Below are positions 1-7,306 of a stretch of DNA of 33,179 nucleotides, piece by piece. The position numbers and the translations under genes were made by a program. The stretch lies in contig CADDYW010000041.1 of NCBI GenBank assembly GCA_902810745.1, positions 1 to 33,179 on the forward strand. Direction: 5' to 3'. The DNA comes from Chloroflexota bacterium. GTDB lineage: Bacteria > Chloroflexota > UBA6077 > FW602-bin22 > CADDYW01. Position 1 is the first letter of the stretch. Each line of letters begins with the position of its first letter. The notes under the pieces are model-generated. The model worked only from the letters and a program-made list of their open reading frames with translations, did no database searches and was not told the DNA's origin.

Positions 1-170
1 GGCGGGAGGATCGAGAGCGCGAGCTGGCGCGGAGCACGCCGCGCGCGGAAGTCATGCTGGAGACCCTCCAGCACCTGGATCGCACCTATGGCGGTGCCGC
101 CGGGTATCTCCGCGCGGCCGGCGTCACGACCGACGAGATTACCCGGCTGCGGCAGAGACTGGTGATCTGA
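1..170 (+). CDS. Protein tyrosine phosphatase (Y_phosphatase3-like), C-terminal fragment
   Basis: Only the last 55 codons are inside the window; the frame is open from the left edge to the TGA at 168-170. The tail contains MLETLQHLDRTYGG (codons from base 54) followed by a GVTTDEITRLRQRL motif. This is the usual end of the Y_phosphatase3/DSP-like tyrosine-serine phosphatases, where a 'Yl...Gvt..ei..lr..L' helix closes the domain. The catalytic HCxxGKDR loop would lie upstream of the window, so activity cannot be judged. It converges on the SDR gene with a 17-base gap. The family call rests on this short tail only; a different helical C-terminus is possible. Confidence 0.65.
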   Translation, partial: REDRERELARSTPRAEVMLETLQHLDRTYGGAAGYLRAAGVTTDEITRLRQRLVI

Positions 171-187
171 CCACGCTAGATCGGCGG

Positions 188-952
188 TTACCCCAGAATC
201 CCCCCGCCGTCGATAAAGATCACCTGACCAGTCATCCAGCTTGACAGGTCCGAGCAGAGGAACGCCGCGGTCGGCCCGATGTCGGCAGGAAAGCCGACCC
301 GACCGAGTGGGATGCGCGAGGCCCACTCGTCGCGGTTGTAATCCGGCATCGTGCGAAAGTATCGCTCGACCTCGACGACGCCCGGTGCAATCGCATTCAC
401 CCGAATTCCATACGGCGCCAGGTGCCGAGCCAGCGATCGGGTCATGTGGTTGATCGCCGCTTTGCTCGCCGCGTAGTGGGTGTGGTTGATCCAGGCCCGC
501 GCCGAGTGAACCGAGCTGAGATTCACCATCGCCCCTTTGATCTGCTGATCGATCATGACCCGGGCGACCCGCTGCGAGCAGAAAAACATGCCTTTCAGGT
601 TGATGTCGAGCGTGCGGTCCCACTCCTCTTCGGTCAGCTCGAGCGGGGGGTGAGGGTCGGTGATGCCGGAGTTGTTCACGAGGATATCGATGCGCCCGTA
701 GTGCCGAACCGTCGCGTCCACGATGCGGTCGATGTCGGCCACTTTCTGCAGATCCGCGCCAACCGTGATCGCGCGACGTCCTTGCTCCTTCAGCTTTGCC
801 GCGAGCGCCTCGGCGCCGGCCGCGCTCGCGTGGTAGACGAGGGCGACGTCGGCGCCGGCCTGGGCGAGCGACTCCGCGATGCCAACGCCAATACCGGTTC
901 CAGCACCGGTGATCAGAGCTACTTTTCCGGTGAGATCGATCGAGAGAGCCAC
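188..952 (-). CDS. SDR family oxidoreductase (3-oxoacyl-ACP reductase/glucose dehydrogenase-like)
   Basis: Classical short-chain dehydrogenase of 254 residues, predicted to be a cytosolic NAD(P)-dependent oxidoreductase acting on a hydroxyl/keto substrate. The Rossmann glycine motif TGAGTGIG is at residues 15-22, NNSG at 93-96, and the catalytic tetrad is visible as Asn118, Ser146/147, Tyr160 and Lys164 (HYAASK). The C-terminus has the usual VIFIDGGG ending. Start choice: GTG at 952 puts the protein start where SDRs normally begin and has a GGGGG stretch upstream. A GTG at 988 would add 12 residues (266 in all) with no visible Shine-Dalgarno. Substrate cannot be read from sequence. It is not in an obvious operon; a strong hairpin (1020-1056) separates it from the upstream cupredoxin gene. 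Confidence 0.88.
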   Translation of the reverse strand: MALSIDLTGKVALITGAGTGIGVGIAESLAQAGADVALVYHASAAGAEALAAKLKEQGRRAITVGADLQKVADIDRIVDATVRHYGRIDILVNNSGITDPHPPLELTEEEWDRTLDINLKGMFFCSQRVARVMIDQQIKGAMVNLSSVHSARAWINHTHYAASKAAINHMTRSLARHLAPYGIRVNAIAPGVVEVERYFRTMPDYNRDEWASRIPLGRVGFPADIGPTAAFLCSDLSSWMTGQVIFIDGGGILG

Positions 953-1019
953 GACAAGCCAACCCCCGGCACGTATTTTCGCGGCCACGATAGCACCGTC
1001 TCGTCGGTCGAGTCAACGC

Positions 1020-1056
1020 GGGGACGACCGCGGGTTGGCCGGGTCCGGTCGTCCCC
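1020..1056 (-). terminator. Perfect 11-bp hairpin after the cupredoxin gene
   Basis: GGGGACGACCG at 1020-1030 is exactly complementary to CGGTCGTCCCC at 1046-1056, with a 15-base loop. It begins 6 bases beyond the stop of the minus-strand cupredoxin gene (1063) and precedes the SDR start. There is no T-tract on either strand, so it may be a terminator that works without one, a transcript 3' end stabiliser, or both. Confidence 0.55.
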
Positions 1057-1062
1057 CCAGGT

Positions 1063-1404
1063 CTACGGTGTGACGATGACCGTTCCTTTCATATCCCGTG
1101 GATGGAACGAGCATTCGTACTGATACTCGCCCGCCTTGGCAAAGGTGATCGTGATCGATTCACCCGGGCGGGCGACCTTGTCGACGTTGCTCCCATCCAG
1201 CAGGTGCACCGAATGGGTGAAGTTGTCGGAGTTGTGCCAGGTCACCGTCGCGCCAACCGGAACCTGAATGGCCGTCGGATCGAAGCGGTAGCTCGGCGGC
1301 ATCTCGACGTGGGTGGTGCTCACCGGCTTGGCCGCGGCCGGGCTGGCGCAGCCGGCGACGGCCAGCAGGATCGCCAGCAGCGCTAACGCAGACAAGAATC
1401 GCAT
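1063..1404 (-). CDS. Cupredoxin (plastocyanin/amicyanin-like) lipoprotein
   Basis: 113 residues. A signal peptide ends in a lipobox (LAVAGC, Cys19), so the mature protein should be a lipid-anchored extracytoplasmic electron carrier. A plastocyanin-type fold is indicated by VPVGATVTWHNSDNFTHSV and the C-terminal copper loop ECSFHPRDMKG. The type-1 copper ligands are His64, Cys98, His101 and Met105. Start: the ATG at 1404 has GAGG upstream and opens directly into the signal peptide; a longer frame back to 1452 would overlap the upstream gene and bury the signal. It lies 11 bases downstream of the small membrane protein gene, implying co-transcription. No redox partner is visible in the window. 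Confidence 0.88.
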   Translation of the reverse strand: MRFLSALALLAILLAVAGCASPAAAKPVSTTHVEMPPSYRFDPTAIQVPVGATVTWHNSDNFTHSVHLLDGSNVDKVARPGESITITFAKAGEYQYECSFHPRDMKGTVIVTP

Positions 1405-1415
1405 GACCTCGTCCT

Positions 1416-1724
1416 TCACGCCCGCGTCTTCTCGCCGCGAGTCGCGAGCCACGCGCTTCGGCTGAGCGTCGCGAAGATCAGGATGAAGGCGACGAGATCG
1501 AGGACCTCGGCGATCGTGTGGGCAAAGAGAAAGACTGTCCAGTCGAGGTGATAGGTCATGTAAACGAGCTCGGCCACGGCGTACAGAGTAAATCCCCAGC
1601 CCAGCGAGCGCTGGTCAGCCTCGAAGAATCGCCGGGCAAAGTAGGCGCCGACCAGAAATGCCACCAGGTGAACGGCCAGGAAGAATGCCGGGGGAAAGAT
1701 GTTGATGAACGCACCAACAGGCAT
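1416..1724 (-). CDS. Small three-helix membrane protein, unknown function
   Basis: 102 residues with about three hydrophobic segments (roughly residues 5-28, 40-58 and 65-85) and a short basic C-terminus ending EKTRA. The start at 1724 is fixed by an excellent AGGAGG six bases upstream; the frame extends further only through a TTG at 1757. The gene ends 11 bases before the cupredoxin lipoprotein, so the two are probably one transcript, and the protein may be a membrane partner of the copper protein. That role is inference from context. I do not recognise a named family. Confidence 0.72.
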   Translation of the reverse strand: MPVGAFINIFPPAFFLAVHLVAFLVGAYFARRFFEADQRSLGWGFTLYAVAELVYMTYHLDWTVFLFAHTIAEVLDLVAFILIFATLSRSAWLATRGEKTRA

Positions 1725-1866
1725 CGATGACCTCCTTCTGTTCCAAGCGTGACGCAATTGGCGTCAGTCTATCCGCAACGGCTTCGTGGACCGCGCGTTG
1801 CGCGTACAGTTCCCACGCAACCATCCACCACGGAGAGGCGCGAATCGGATGCCGTCTGTCCGCGGG

Positions 1867-2148
1867 CTAGCAGCTCGCTCGCGGAGTACCACCTCCTTTA
1901 CGTTCTGGAGACTGGCGTCGCAGCGAAACGGCCGCGTCCAGAACCGACGCAAGGATCAGCACCATGCCCGCGAATGTGATCAGGTGCGCGCGCGAGCCAT
2001 CGGGGCCGAGGTACCGATCAATTGTCGGCAGCCACGCGATCGGTGCGGCGTGGTAGAACAAGTCCAGCGTCGCTCCCGTGACAAAGGTGGGGAGACCTGC
2101 ACGCTGCAAGAGGGTCAGGGAGTGACGACGGCGCAACACCGCGAGCAT
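1867..2148 (-). CDS. Small membrane protein, unknown function
   Basis: 93 residues with a basic N-terminus, two hydrophobic stretches (about residues 20-40 and 52-72) and a polar Ser/Arg/Gly-rich tail ending in Cys. The middle part, LDLFYHAAP...DRYLGPDGSRAHLITFAGM, has the look of a conserved small membrane protein, but I cannot name the family. The start ATG at 2148 is preceded by GGGAGG at ideal spacing and by a convincing promoter (2193-2220). It lies 142 bases upstream of the small membrane/cupredoxin pair on the same strand and may head that operon. Confidence 0.62.
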   Translation of the reverse strand: MLAVLRRRHSLTLLQRAGLPTFVTGATLDLFYHAAPIAWLPTIDRYLGPDGSRAHLITFAGMVLILASVLDAAVSLRRQSPERKGGGTPRASC

Positions 2149-2489
2149 CGATGGCCTCCCAGTCCAAGATCGACGAACTCCTTGTCGAGACCATCGTAGC
2201 ACTTGGGGCTAATTAGTCAATATTTTTATGTAGTTAATTGAGAAACGTTTTCGGCGGCTGCGAGAGACGTAGGCAATCCGCCTGACGAAGGGGGTACCGC
2301 CTCTGGGCGTGGCGACCGTGTAACGGCAGTTTGACAACGCCAGACTGCCCTCACACGGTCGGGTCGGGCTCGCGGATGCCGGACCGTTCCGGACCGGTCA
2401 CCGCGTCGTGCAAACCTGCCGGTCGCGGGCTGGCGTCGGACATTGCGCCAGGACCAGCCCCTGGCTGCGACTCGGCCCCGTCCCCAGCG
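2149..2489. other. Intergenic region, 341 bases
   Basis: Holds the minus-strand promoter described separately and an A+T-rich block (about 2210-2240) with the direct repeat TAGTcAAT / TAGTtAAT at 2214 and 2231. The rest, up to the PPOX gene stop, shows only G+C-rich short repeats (CCGGACCG twice near 2379-2396). No supported gene is seen; plus-strand open frames here look like compositional shadows. Confidence 0.5.
2193..2220 (-). promoter_or_regulatory. Sigma70-type promoter for the 2148 gene group
   Basis: On the minus strand TTGACT (2220-2215), a 16-base spacer and TACGAT (2198-2193) preceded by TG-C form a -35/extended -10 promoter. It lies in the most A+T-rich stretch of this region. 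The predicted start site near 2186 leaves a leader of about 38 bases. Confidence 0.6.
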
Positions 2490-2891
2490 TTAGCCCATGG
2501 TGCTGACGTGCTCCGGGCGAACCTTGTAGGTCACGCGCACCTCACCCGGACGCTTCGGGTAATTTCGGTTCCCGTGGTATTTGAGGTTGAGATCGCAGAT
2601 CTGATCGTAGCCGCCTTCCTCGCTCTCGAAGACCACCGGGCCCCGGATCTGAATGTAGCGGTAGGGATTGGCGGGGTCCATGATGGCGAGTGCGACGACT
2701 GGATGACGGTGCATGATTCGATCTTTCAGCCGACCTCGCGCGGTGTTGAGGATCACGTTCTCGCCGTCGAAGTCGAACCAGATCGGCGTGACGTGCGGCT
2801 CACCCTTGCTCGTGATGAGCGCGAGGCAGGCAAATGCCTTCTTCTCGCGGCTAAGCAGATCGGCGTGGGACTCCGGAATGTGCGCAGGCAA
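2490..2891 (-). CDS. PPOX-class (F420-dependent type) flavin/deazaflavin oxidoreductase
   Basis: 133 residues, the usual size of single-domain split-barrel pyridoxamine-5'-phosphate-oxidase-like proteins. Family features in order: SKGEPHVTPIWFDFDGENV (about 30-48), TARGRLKDRIMHRHPVVAL (about 51-70), and NPYRYIQIRGPV (about 77-88). These resemble the F420H2-dependent subgroup that reduces small substrates in the cytosol; an FMN or heme-utilisation relative cannot be excluded. Start: a TTG at 2891 lies seven bases after GGGGAGG, a near-perfect ribosome binding site. Upstream GTGs at 2930-2933 have none. The non-ATG start is therefore preferred. Confidence 0.8.
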   Translation of the reverse strand: MPAHIPESHADLLSREKKAFACLALITSKGEPHVTPIWFDFDGENVILNTARGRLKDRIMHRHPVVALAIMDPANPYRYIQIRGPVVFESEEGGYDQICDLNLKYHGNRNYPKRPGEVRVTYKVRPEHVSTMG

Positions 2892-3197
2892 TGTTATCCT
2901 CCCCGGGGTAGCGTGCTCACGAGGCTGCACCACCAGCTCTACCCAGAACCGCGAGAATCACGCCATCCCCTCCTCCATCCCCCATGGAGACGGAGCGAGG
3001 GCGCGGCCACTGCGGACGGCGCGCGGTTCTGTCGGCGGCCTCCTTTGATCGCAGCCGTTAACAGTCTAGCGAATGACCGTCGTGGCGGCAATGATCGTTG
3101 GAGACCCCGTGCTCGCGTGGTTGCCCGCCGGTAAGCGCTGCTGCTACCATCACGGTGACACCAGAAGCAAGTGCTCACCCACGCGGGGAGAAGGGGC
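2892..3197. other. Divergent intergenic region, 306 bases
   Basis: Separates the minus-strand PPOX gene from phnA. It contains a candidate phnA promoter (3121-3150). I see no second gene; short open frames on both strands have no good ribosome binding site or recognisable product. Confidence 0.45.
3121..3150 (+). promoter_or_regulatory. Candidate promoter for phnA
   Basis: TTGCCC (3121-3126), an 18-base spacer and TACCAT (3145-3150) preceded by TGC give a -35/extended -10 arrangement about 48 bases before the chosen GTG start. Confidence 0.45.
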
Positions 3198-4499
3198 GTG
3201 CCAGCGAACATCCTGACGATCAACGGCCGCGAGTACCACCGTCCTGTCAGGCCAACCGTCGCGATCACGATCGACGGCTGTCAGCCAGACTACCTCGACG
3301 ACGCGCTGGCGCGCGGTCTCATGCCGCGCCTCCAGGCGATGCTGCGAAATGGTGGGAGCTACCGCCGCGGGCGGGGTCACATGCCGTCGCTCACGAACAC
3401 GAATAATCTCTCGATCGTCACCGGCGCGCCGCCGGTCGTCCACGGCATCCCCGGCAACCACTACCTGGCGCCCTCCAGCGAAGAGGTCCAGCTCGTCGAC
3501 CCATCCTTTCTGCGCGCTCCGACCATCTACGCACGGATGCAGCGCGCCGGGGTCCGAGTCCTCTGCATCACGGCGAAAGATAAGCTGCGTCGACTGCTCG
3601 CGGACGGCGACGTTCCGTCGATCAGTGCCGAGCTGGCCCACCAGCTTTCCCTGCCAGCCTTCGACGTCGACGACGTGGTGCAGCTCGTGGGGCGCAAGAA
3701 TCCGGGACCCTACGAGTGGGATCTGAGCCACTACGCGCTCGAGATTGGCCTTGCCGTCACGCGCGAACGGGGGCACCTGGACCTCCTCTACGTCTCGCTC
3801 ACCGACTTCGTCCAGCACAAAGAGCCGCCCGGCGGCACGATGGCCGATCGATTCTACCGTCATCTCGACGAGCTTCTCGGCGCGTACCTCGACCTCGGCT
3901 ACGTCGTCGGGATCACCGCCGATCACGGCATGCACGCCAAGCAGAATCCCGACGGGTCGCCGCGCGTCCACTATCTCGAAGACGTACTCGAACGTGCCGG
4001 GATTCGCGATTTCCACGTCGTCCTCCCGATCACCGATCCCTACGTCGTCCACCACGGCGCGCTCGGCTCCTTCGCCTGGGTGTACCTTCCGGACCGCTAC
4101 CGCGAGCGCGCCCGGGAGGTGCTGGCAGCGCTGGACGGGGTCGAGGAGGTGTTCTTCCGCGAAGAGTCGGCCGTCATCTACGAGCACCCGATCGATCGCA
4201 TCGGCGATCTCTCGGTGGCGGCGGACGCGCGCACCGCGCTGGGCAAATCGCGGGCGAAGCACGATCTCTCGCTCGTCGCGAGCGGGCTGCGCTCGCACGG
4301 CGGCCGTCACGAGCAGATCGTCCCGGTCATCGTGAGCCACCCACTCGCGCCGCGCTACGCCGCGTGGCTCGATCGGGGCGTCCAGAATAGCGATCTGCAC
4401 GACCTGCTCCTGAACGGCATCGTCGCGTCGACATCCGTGCGGCCAGGGGTGGAAAGCGTGCCCCGGAGCGAACGGCGAGCCGAGCAGAACGATCGATGA
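3198..4499 (+). CDS. phnA: Phosphonoacetate hydrolase
   Basis: 433-residue alkaline-phosphatase-superfamily enzyme that splits the C-P bond of phosphonoacetate to acetate and phosphate using two metal ions. The N-terminus ILTINGREYHRP...VAITIDGCQPDY and the block PSLTNTNNLSIVTG are characteristic of this family. Metal and nucleophile residues visible: Asp26 (TIDGCQ), nucleophile Thr66 (SLTN), Asp and His in LTDFVQH, Asp-His in ADHGMH, and His in GRHEQ near the C-terminus. Start: GTG at 3198 has GGGGAG seven bases upstream; an upstream GTG at 3171 has none. No phosphonate transporter or 2-aminoethylphosphonate genes accompany it in the window, so it may act in phosphonate scavenging on its own. 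Its TGA overlaps the ATG of the next (broken) gene. Confidence 0.88.
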   Translation: MPANILTINGREYHRPVRPTVAITIDGCQPDYLDDALARGLMPRLQAMLRNGGSYRRGRGHMPSLTNTNNLSIVTGAPPVVHGIPGNHYLAPSSEEVQLVDPSFLRAPTIYARMQRAGVRVLCITAKDKLRRLLADGDVPSISAELAHQLSLPAFDVDDVVQLVGRKNPGPYEWDLSHYALEIGLAVTRERGHLDLLYVSLTDFVQHKEPPGGTMADRFYRHLDELLGAYLDLGYVVGITADHGMHAKQNPDGSPRVHYLEDVLERAGIRDFHVVLPITDPYVVHHGALGSFAWVYLPDRYRERAREVLAALDGVEEVFFREESAVIYEHPIDRIGDLSVAADARTALGKSRAKHDLSLVASGLRSHGGRHEQIVPVIVSHPLAPRYAAWLDRGVQNSDLHDLLLNGIVASTSVRPGVESVPRSERRAEQNDR

Positions 4500-5325
4500 T
4501 CGCGATCCAGAGTTTCGTCTTCCTGCTTGGCCTCGGCGTCGTGGTCGGGACCGTCCTATCGGCGATCCGCACCTTCGTGCTGCCGCGGAGCGCTCCGGAC
4601 GCGCTTTCACGCCTGGTGTTCGTCGGGATGCGCCGCATCTTCGACGTCTGGCTGCGCGGAGCAAACTCCTACGTCAAGCGCGACGCGAAGCAGCGGTAAC
4701 GCTGCTGGAGGTGCGCGCGGGCTCGCCGCCGTCGGCGATCGAGCTAATCTCGCGCTACCGTCGCATTCACGGGTTTGACCACCTTGGCGATCTGTGGACG
4801 TCCTGGGAGGTCTTGTTTGCCGACATCGAAGAAAGCCATACGTCGCTCGGCGCGCTGGCCTTCTTTCGATCGCCGCGATCGGGTCGCTCCTGGATAACCG
4901 CCGCGGGAGCAGTGCTGGACGCAGCCGCCCTGGCCGCGTCGACGCTCGACATCCCGCGCGATCCCCGCGCCGAGCTCTGCATTCGTGCCGGCTACCTTGC
5001 CCTTCGCTACATCGCCGACTACTTTCGCATCCCGTACCACCCCGATCCGCACTACCCCGATGAGCCAATCAGCATCGACCGCGCGGAATTTGACGCCGCG
5101 TGCGACCTTCTGGTCGAGGGCGGCGTCCCGCTCAAAGCCGACCGTGACCAGGCCTGGCGGGACTTCGTGGGCTGGCGCGTGAATTACGATACCGTACTGC
5201 TCGCTCTCTGCACGCTCACCCGGGCACCCTGGGCGCCCTGGTCGCCGGACCGCGCGTCAAAGCTCCGTGCCCGTCCTCGCCAGACACCTTCCTCGGGAAC
5301 TCCGAGGTTCACTTTTTCGTCCTAA
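4496..5325 (+). pseudogene. Membrane (ion-channel-like) protein gene with internal deletion and frameshift
   Basis: The ATG at 4496 overlaps the phnA stop (ATGA). The first 67 codons encode a hydrophobic helix and the segment LSAIRTFVLPRSAPDALSRLVF, ending ...YVKRD and then TAA at 4697. From about 4684 another frame continues as RREAAVTLLEVRAGSPPSAIELI and runs to 5325, with coding-like composition and a soluble domain (GFDHLGDLWTSWEVLFADIEESH and so on). From memory of similar proteins, these two parts belong to one polypeptide of roughly 330 residues, with a transmembrane pore-like region between them that is missing here. The join lies in CGCGACGCGAAGC, so a deletion between short CGCGA repeats is plausible. 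It could instead be an assembly error or two short genes, though the downstream frame lacks a good start site. Confidence 0.6.
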
Positions 5326-5345
5326 GACCACGTGCGAACTGGTCT

Positions 5346-5353
5346 GCTACACT
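5346..5353 (+). promoter_or_regulatory. Candidate extended -10 for the amidohydrolase
   Basis: TGCTACACT matches the extended -10 pattern seen elsewhere in the window and lies about 25 bases before the ATG at 5379. No clear -35 element is visible. Confidence 0.35.
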
Positions 5354-5378
5354 TACGAAAACACTGCTGGTGGTGGCT

Positions 5379-6689
5379 ATGATCCGTCCCGAGATACGCG
5401 ACCGCGTCGAGGCGACGCCCTTCGTCGACACGCACGAGCACCTGCTGGAAGAGAAGACGCGGCTGGCCGGCCCAGGCGCCCACGGGCTTCAGCCCTGCGT
5501 CGACGCGGCGCTGCTCTTCTATCACTACGCCAAGGATGATCTCTGGTCGGCCGGTATGTCCGCGGAGGAGCAAGAGCGATTTTATTCGCCGCGGGTCGAT
5601 CCATCGGACAAGTGGTCAATCGTCGCGCCCTACTGGCAACGGTCAAGGCACACGGGCTATCTTCGGGCGGTCGCCGAGAGCGCCCGTCACCTCTACGGCG
5701 TCGAGGAGATCGACTCGGCGTCATTCGTTCGGATCAGCGCGGCGATGCGCGATCAGGCCAAACCGGGCTTCTACCGAACGATCATCCAGCAGGGCGCCCG
5801 GGTCGAAGTCTGCCAGGTCAACTCGCTCGAAGCGACCTTCTGCGAGACCCAGTATCCAGACCTGCTCCAGCAGGACCTCAGCCTGGTCCCGTTTTCGACC
5901 GGACTCAGTCGGGAAACCATCGCCACGTTCGGGGCGCGGAGTGGCCTCTCGACCGCGACGCTCGACGACTGGCACCGGGTGATCGACTGGGCGTTCGCGA
6001 CCTACGGACCGCGGGCCGATGCGGTGAAGTCGCAGGCGGCGTATCACCGACGGCTCGACTACGCGGCGGTATCCGCCGAGGACGCCGCTCCGCTCTACAC
6101 GCGACTGGTGCGCGGCGAGGACCTGACCGGAGTCGAGCGCAAGGCGCTCGAAGACCACCTGATGCGCTACTGCGTCAGTCGCGCGGGCGACGCCGGCCTG
6201 CCAGTCAAGCTCCACTGCGGCTACTACGCCGGGGTCGATCGGATGCCGCTCGACCGCGTGCGCCGCAATGCCGCCGACCTCTGTCCGCTCCTGGCCGACT
6301 TCCCCGGCGTGACGTTCGTCCTGATGCACATCGGCTACCCCTACCAGGACGAGTTCATCGCCCTGGCCAAGCACTACCAGAACGTCGTCGTCGACCTCTG
6401 CTGGGCCTGGATCATCAACCCCGCCGCCGGCGTCCGCTTCGTCAAGGAGTTCCTGATGGCAGCGCCGTCGAGCAAGCTGCTCACTTTCGGCGGCGATTAC
6501 GGGACCGTCGAGAACGTCGTCGGGCACGCCGCCATCGCCCGGCAGGGCCTCGCCCAGGCGCTGAGCGAGCTAGTCGACGAGGGCTGGCTGACCGAGCGAG
6601 GCGCATTGGATCTGATCGAGCCGCTGATGCGCGGCAACGCCCACGCGCTCTTCCCGACGTTCCGCGCGCCGCGCCTGGTCGCGTCGTGA
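5379..6689 (+). CDS. Amidohydrolase-family metal-dependent hydrolase
   Basis: 436 residues forming a TIM-barrel amidohydrolase of the amidohydrolase-2/uronate-isomerase-like type. Metal site: HxH as DTHEHLLEEKTR (His19/His21), a second-strand PVKLHCGYYAG (His), LMHIGYPY (His) and the conserved Asp in TFGGDYG. The C-terminal GNAHALFP matches the end of this family. The substrate is not readable; dedicated uronate isomerases are similar in size but differ in motif detail. Start: ATG at 5379 was chosen over GTGs at 5370/5373 because it begins the conserved RPEIRDRVEATPFVDTHEH run. The gene is a single unit converging with a two-base gap on the next gene. Confidence 0.82.
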   Translation: MIRPEIRDRVEATPFVDTHEHLLEEKTRLAGPGAHGLQPCVDAALLFYHYAKDDLWSAGMSAEEQERFYSPRVDPSDKWSIVAPYWQRSRHTGYLRAVAESARHLYGVEEIDSASFVRISAAMRDQAKPGFYRTIIQQGARVEVCQVNSLEATFCETQYPDLLQQDLSLVPFSTGLSRETIATFGARSGLSTATLDDWHRVIDWAFATYGPRADAVKSQAAYHRRLDYAAVSAEDAAPLYTRLVRGEDLTGVERKALEDHLMRYCVSRAGDAGLPVKLHCGYYAGVDRMPLDRVRRNAADLCPLLADFPGVTFVLMHIGYPYQDEFIALAKHYQNVVVDLCWAWIINPAAGVRFVKEFLMAAPSSKLLTFGGDYGTVENVVGHAAIARQGLAQALSELVDEGWLTERGALDLIEPLMRGNAHALFPTFRAPRLVAS

Positions 6690-6691
6690 GA

Positions 6692-7135
6692 TTAGCGCAC
6701 GTAGCCGGGGACGGAATCGTAGGACCTCCGAGCTCCTCGCAGATCCACGATCTGAATTGAATCGTCTCCGTGGGCCAGGTACCACTCAGCGAGCATCGTC
6801 TCCTCTGGCGAGCTTACGATTCGTGTGCTGCTCCGAGGCAGATCGGTGAACTCCGGCAGGCTATGCCGCAAGGCAATAGCCTGGCGAGGAGAATCGACCA
6901 GGTAGATCGTTGGTCTTTCATCGGTCAGGCTACTCGAGCTGTCACTCTGGATCGGCGGGACTGATTCATTCTCCTGAGAGGCGAGTGCCTCCTTGTCGTT
7001 TCCACCGACGTGAATCAACTGCTGCGAGGTCACACCAACAATTACGACGATCGCGGCAACGAGGCTCAGGGCGATTGCCCCATACCGTCTCTTTACCGCT
7101 ACCGGGTTCCGGGTCGCCACCGATGGGCTGGACAT
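6692..7135 (-). CDS. Membrane-anchored protein of unknown function
   Basis: 147 residues: a basic N-terminus, one transmembrane helix (about 19-40, IALSLVAAIVVIVGV), a Ser/Glu/Asn-rich linker (about 45-75) and a small C-terminal domain (about 76-147) outside the membrane. The C-terminal part, TIYLVDSPRQAIALRHSL...IQIVDLR, is not a family I recognise. The ATG at 7135 has GGAG about ten bases upstream. It lies downstream of the LuxR/ATPase regulator on the same strand, 171 bases apart, with a 15-base direct repeat in between, and could be a target of that regulator. Confidence 0.65.
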   Translation of the reverse strand: MSSPSVATRNPVAVKRRYGAIALSLVAAIVVIVGVTSQQLIHVGGNDKEALASQENESVPPIQSDSSSSLTDERPTIYLVDSPRQAIALRHSLPEFTDLPRSSTRIVSSPEETMLAEWYLAHGDDSIQIVDLRGARRSYDSVPGYVR

Positions 7136-7215
7136 TAGGATCGTTCACTCCTTTCTCTTGTGCCGCGAGGCACGCCTGCCGGGATCAGGGTAGAGGGTCC
7201 GGAGCGGGCTGGCAT

Positions 7216-7289
7216 CGTGGGAAAGGCGTAGTGTTGGTACGGAGTTCTCTCGGCCCGGCGCAACCAGGCAGGTCCGTGGAAAGGCGTAG
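7216..7289. repeat. Direct repeat between regulator and membrane protein
   Basis: CGTGGGAAAGGCGTAG at 7216-7231 recurs as CGTGGAAAGGCGTAG at 7275-7289 (one base shorter), 59 bases apart. Both copies lie upstream of the minus-strand gene at 7135 (about 80 and 140 bases from its start), as expected for repeated protein-binding sites. Function is inference. Confidence 0.45.
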
Positions 7290-7306
7290 AGAGGCGGATT
7301 GGTCGG

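Noticed and set aside
2331..3134. Plus-strand open frame across the PPOX gene
   Set aside because: Opposite a gene with conserved motifs and a near-perfect ribosome site; no support for a product.
3150..4664. Long minus-strand open frame opposite phnA (504 codons)
   Set aside because: It is antisense to a gene with all catalytic motifs, is Arg/Val/Asp-rich as expected from a G+C-rich shadow frame, and has no ribosome site.
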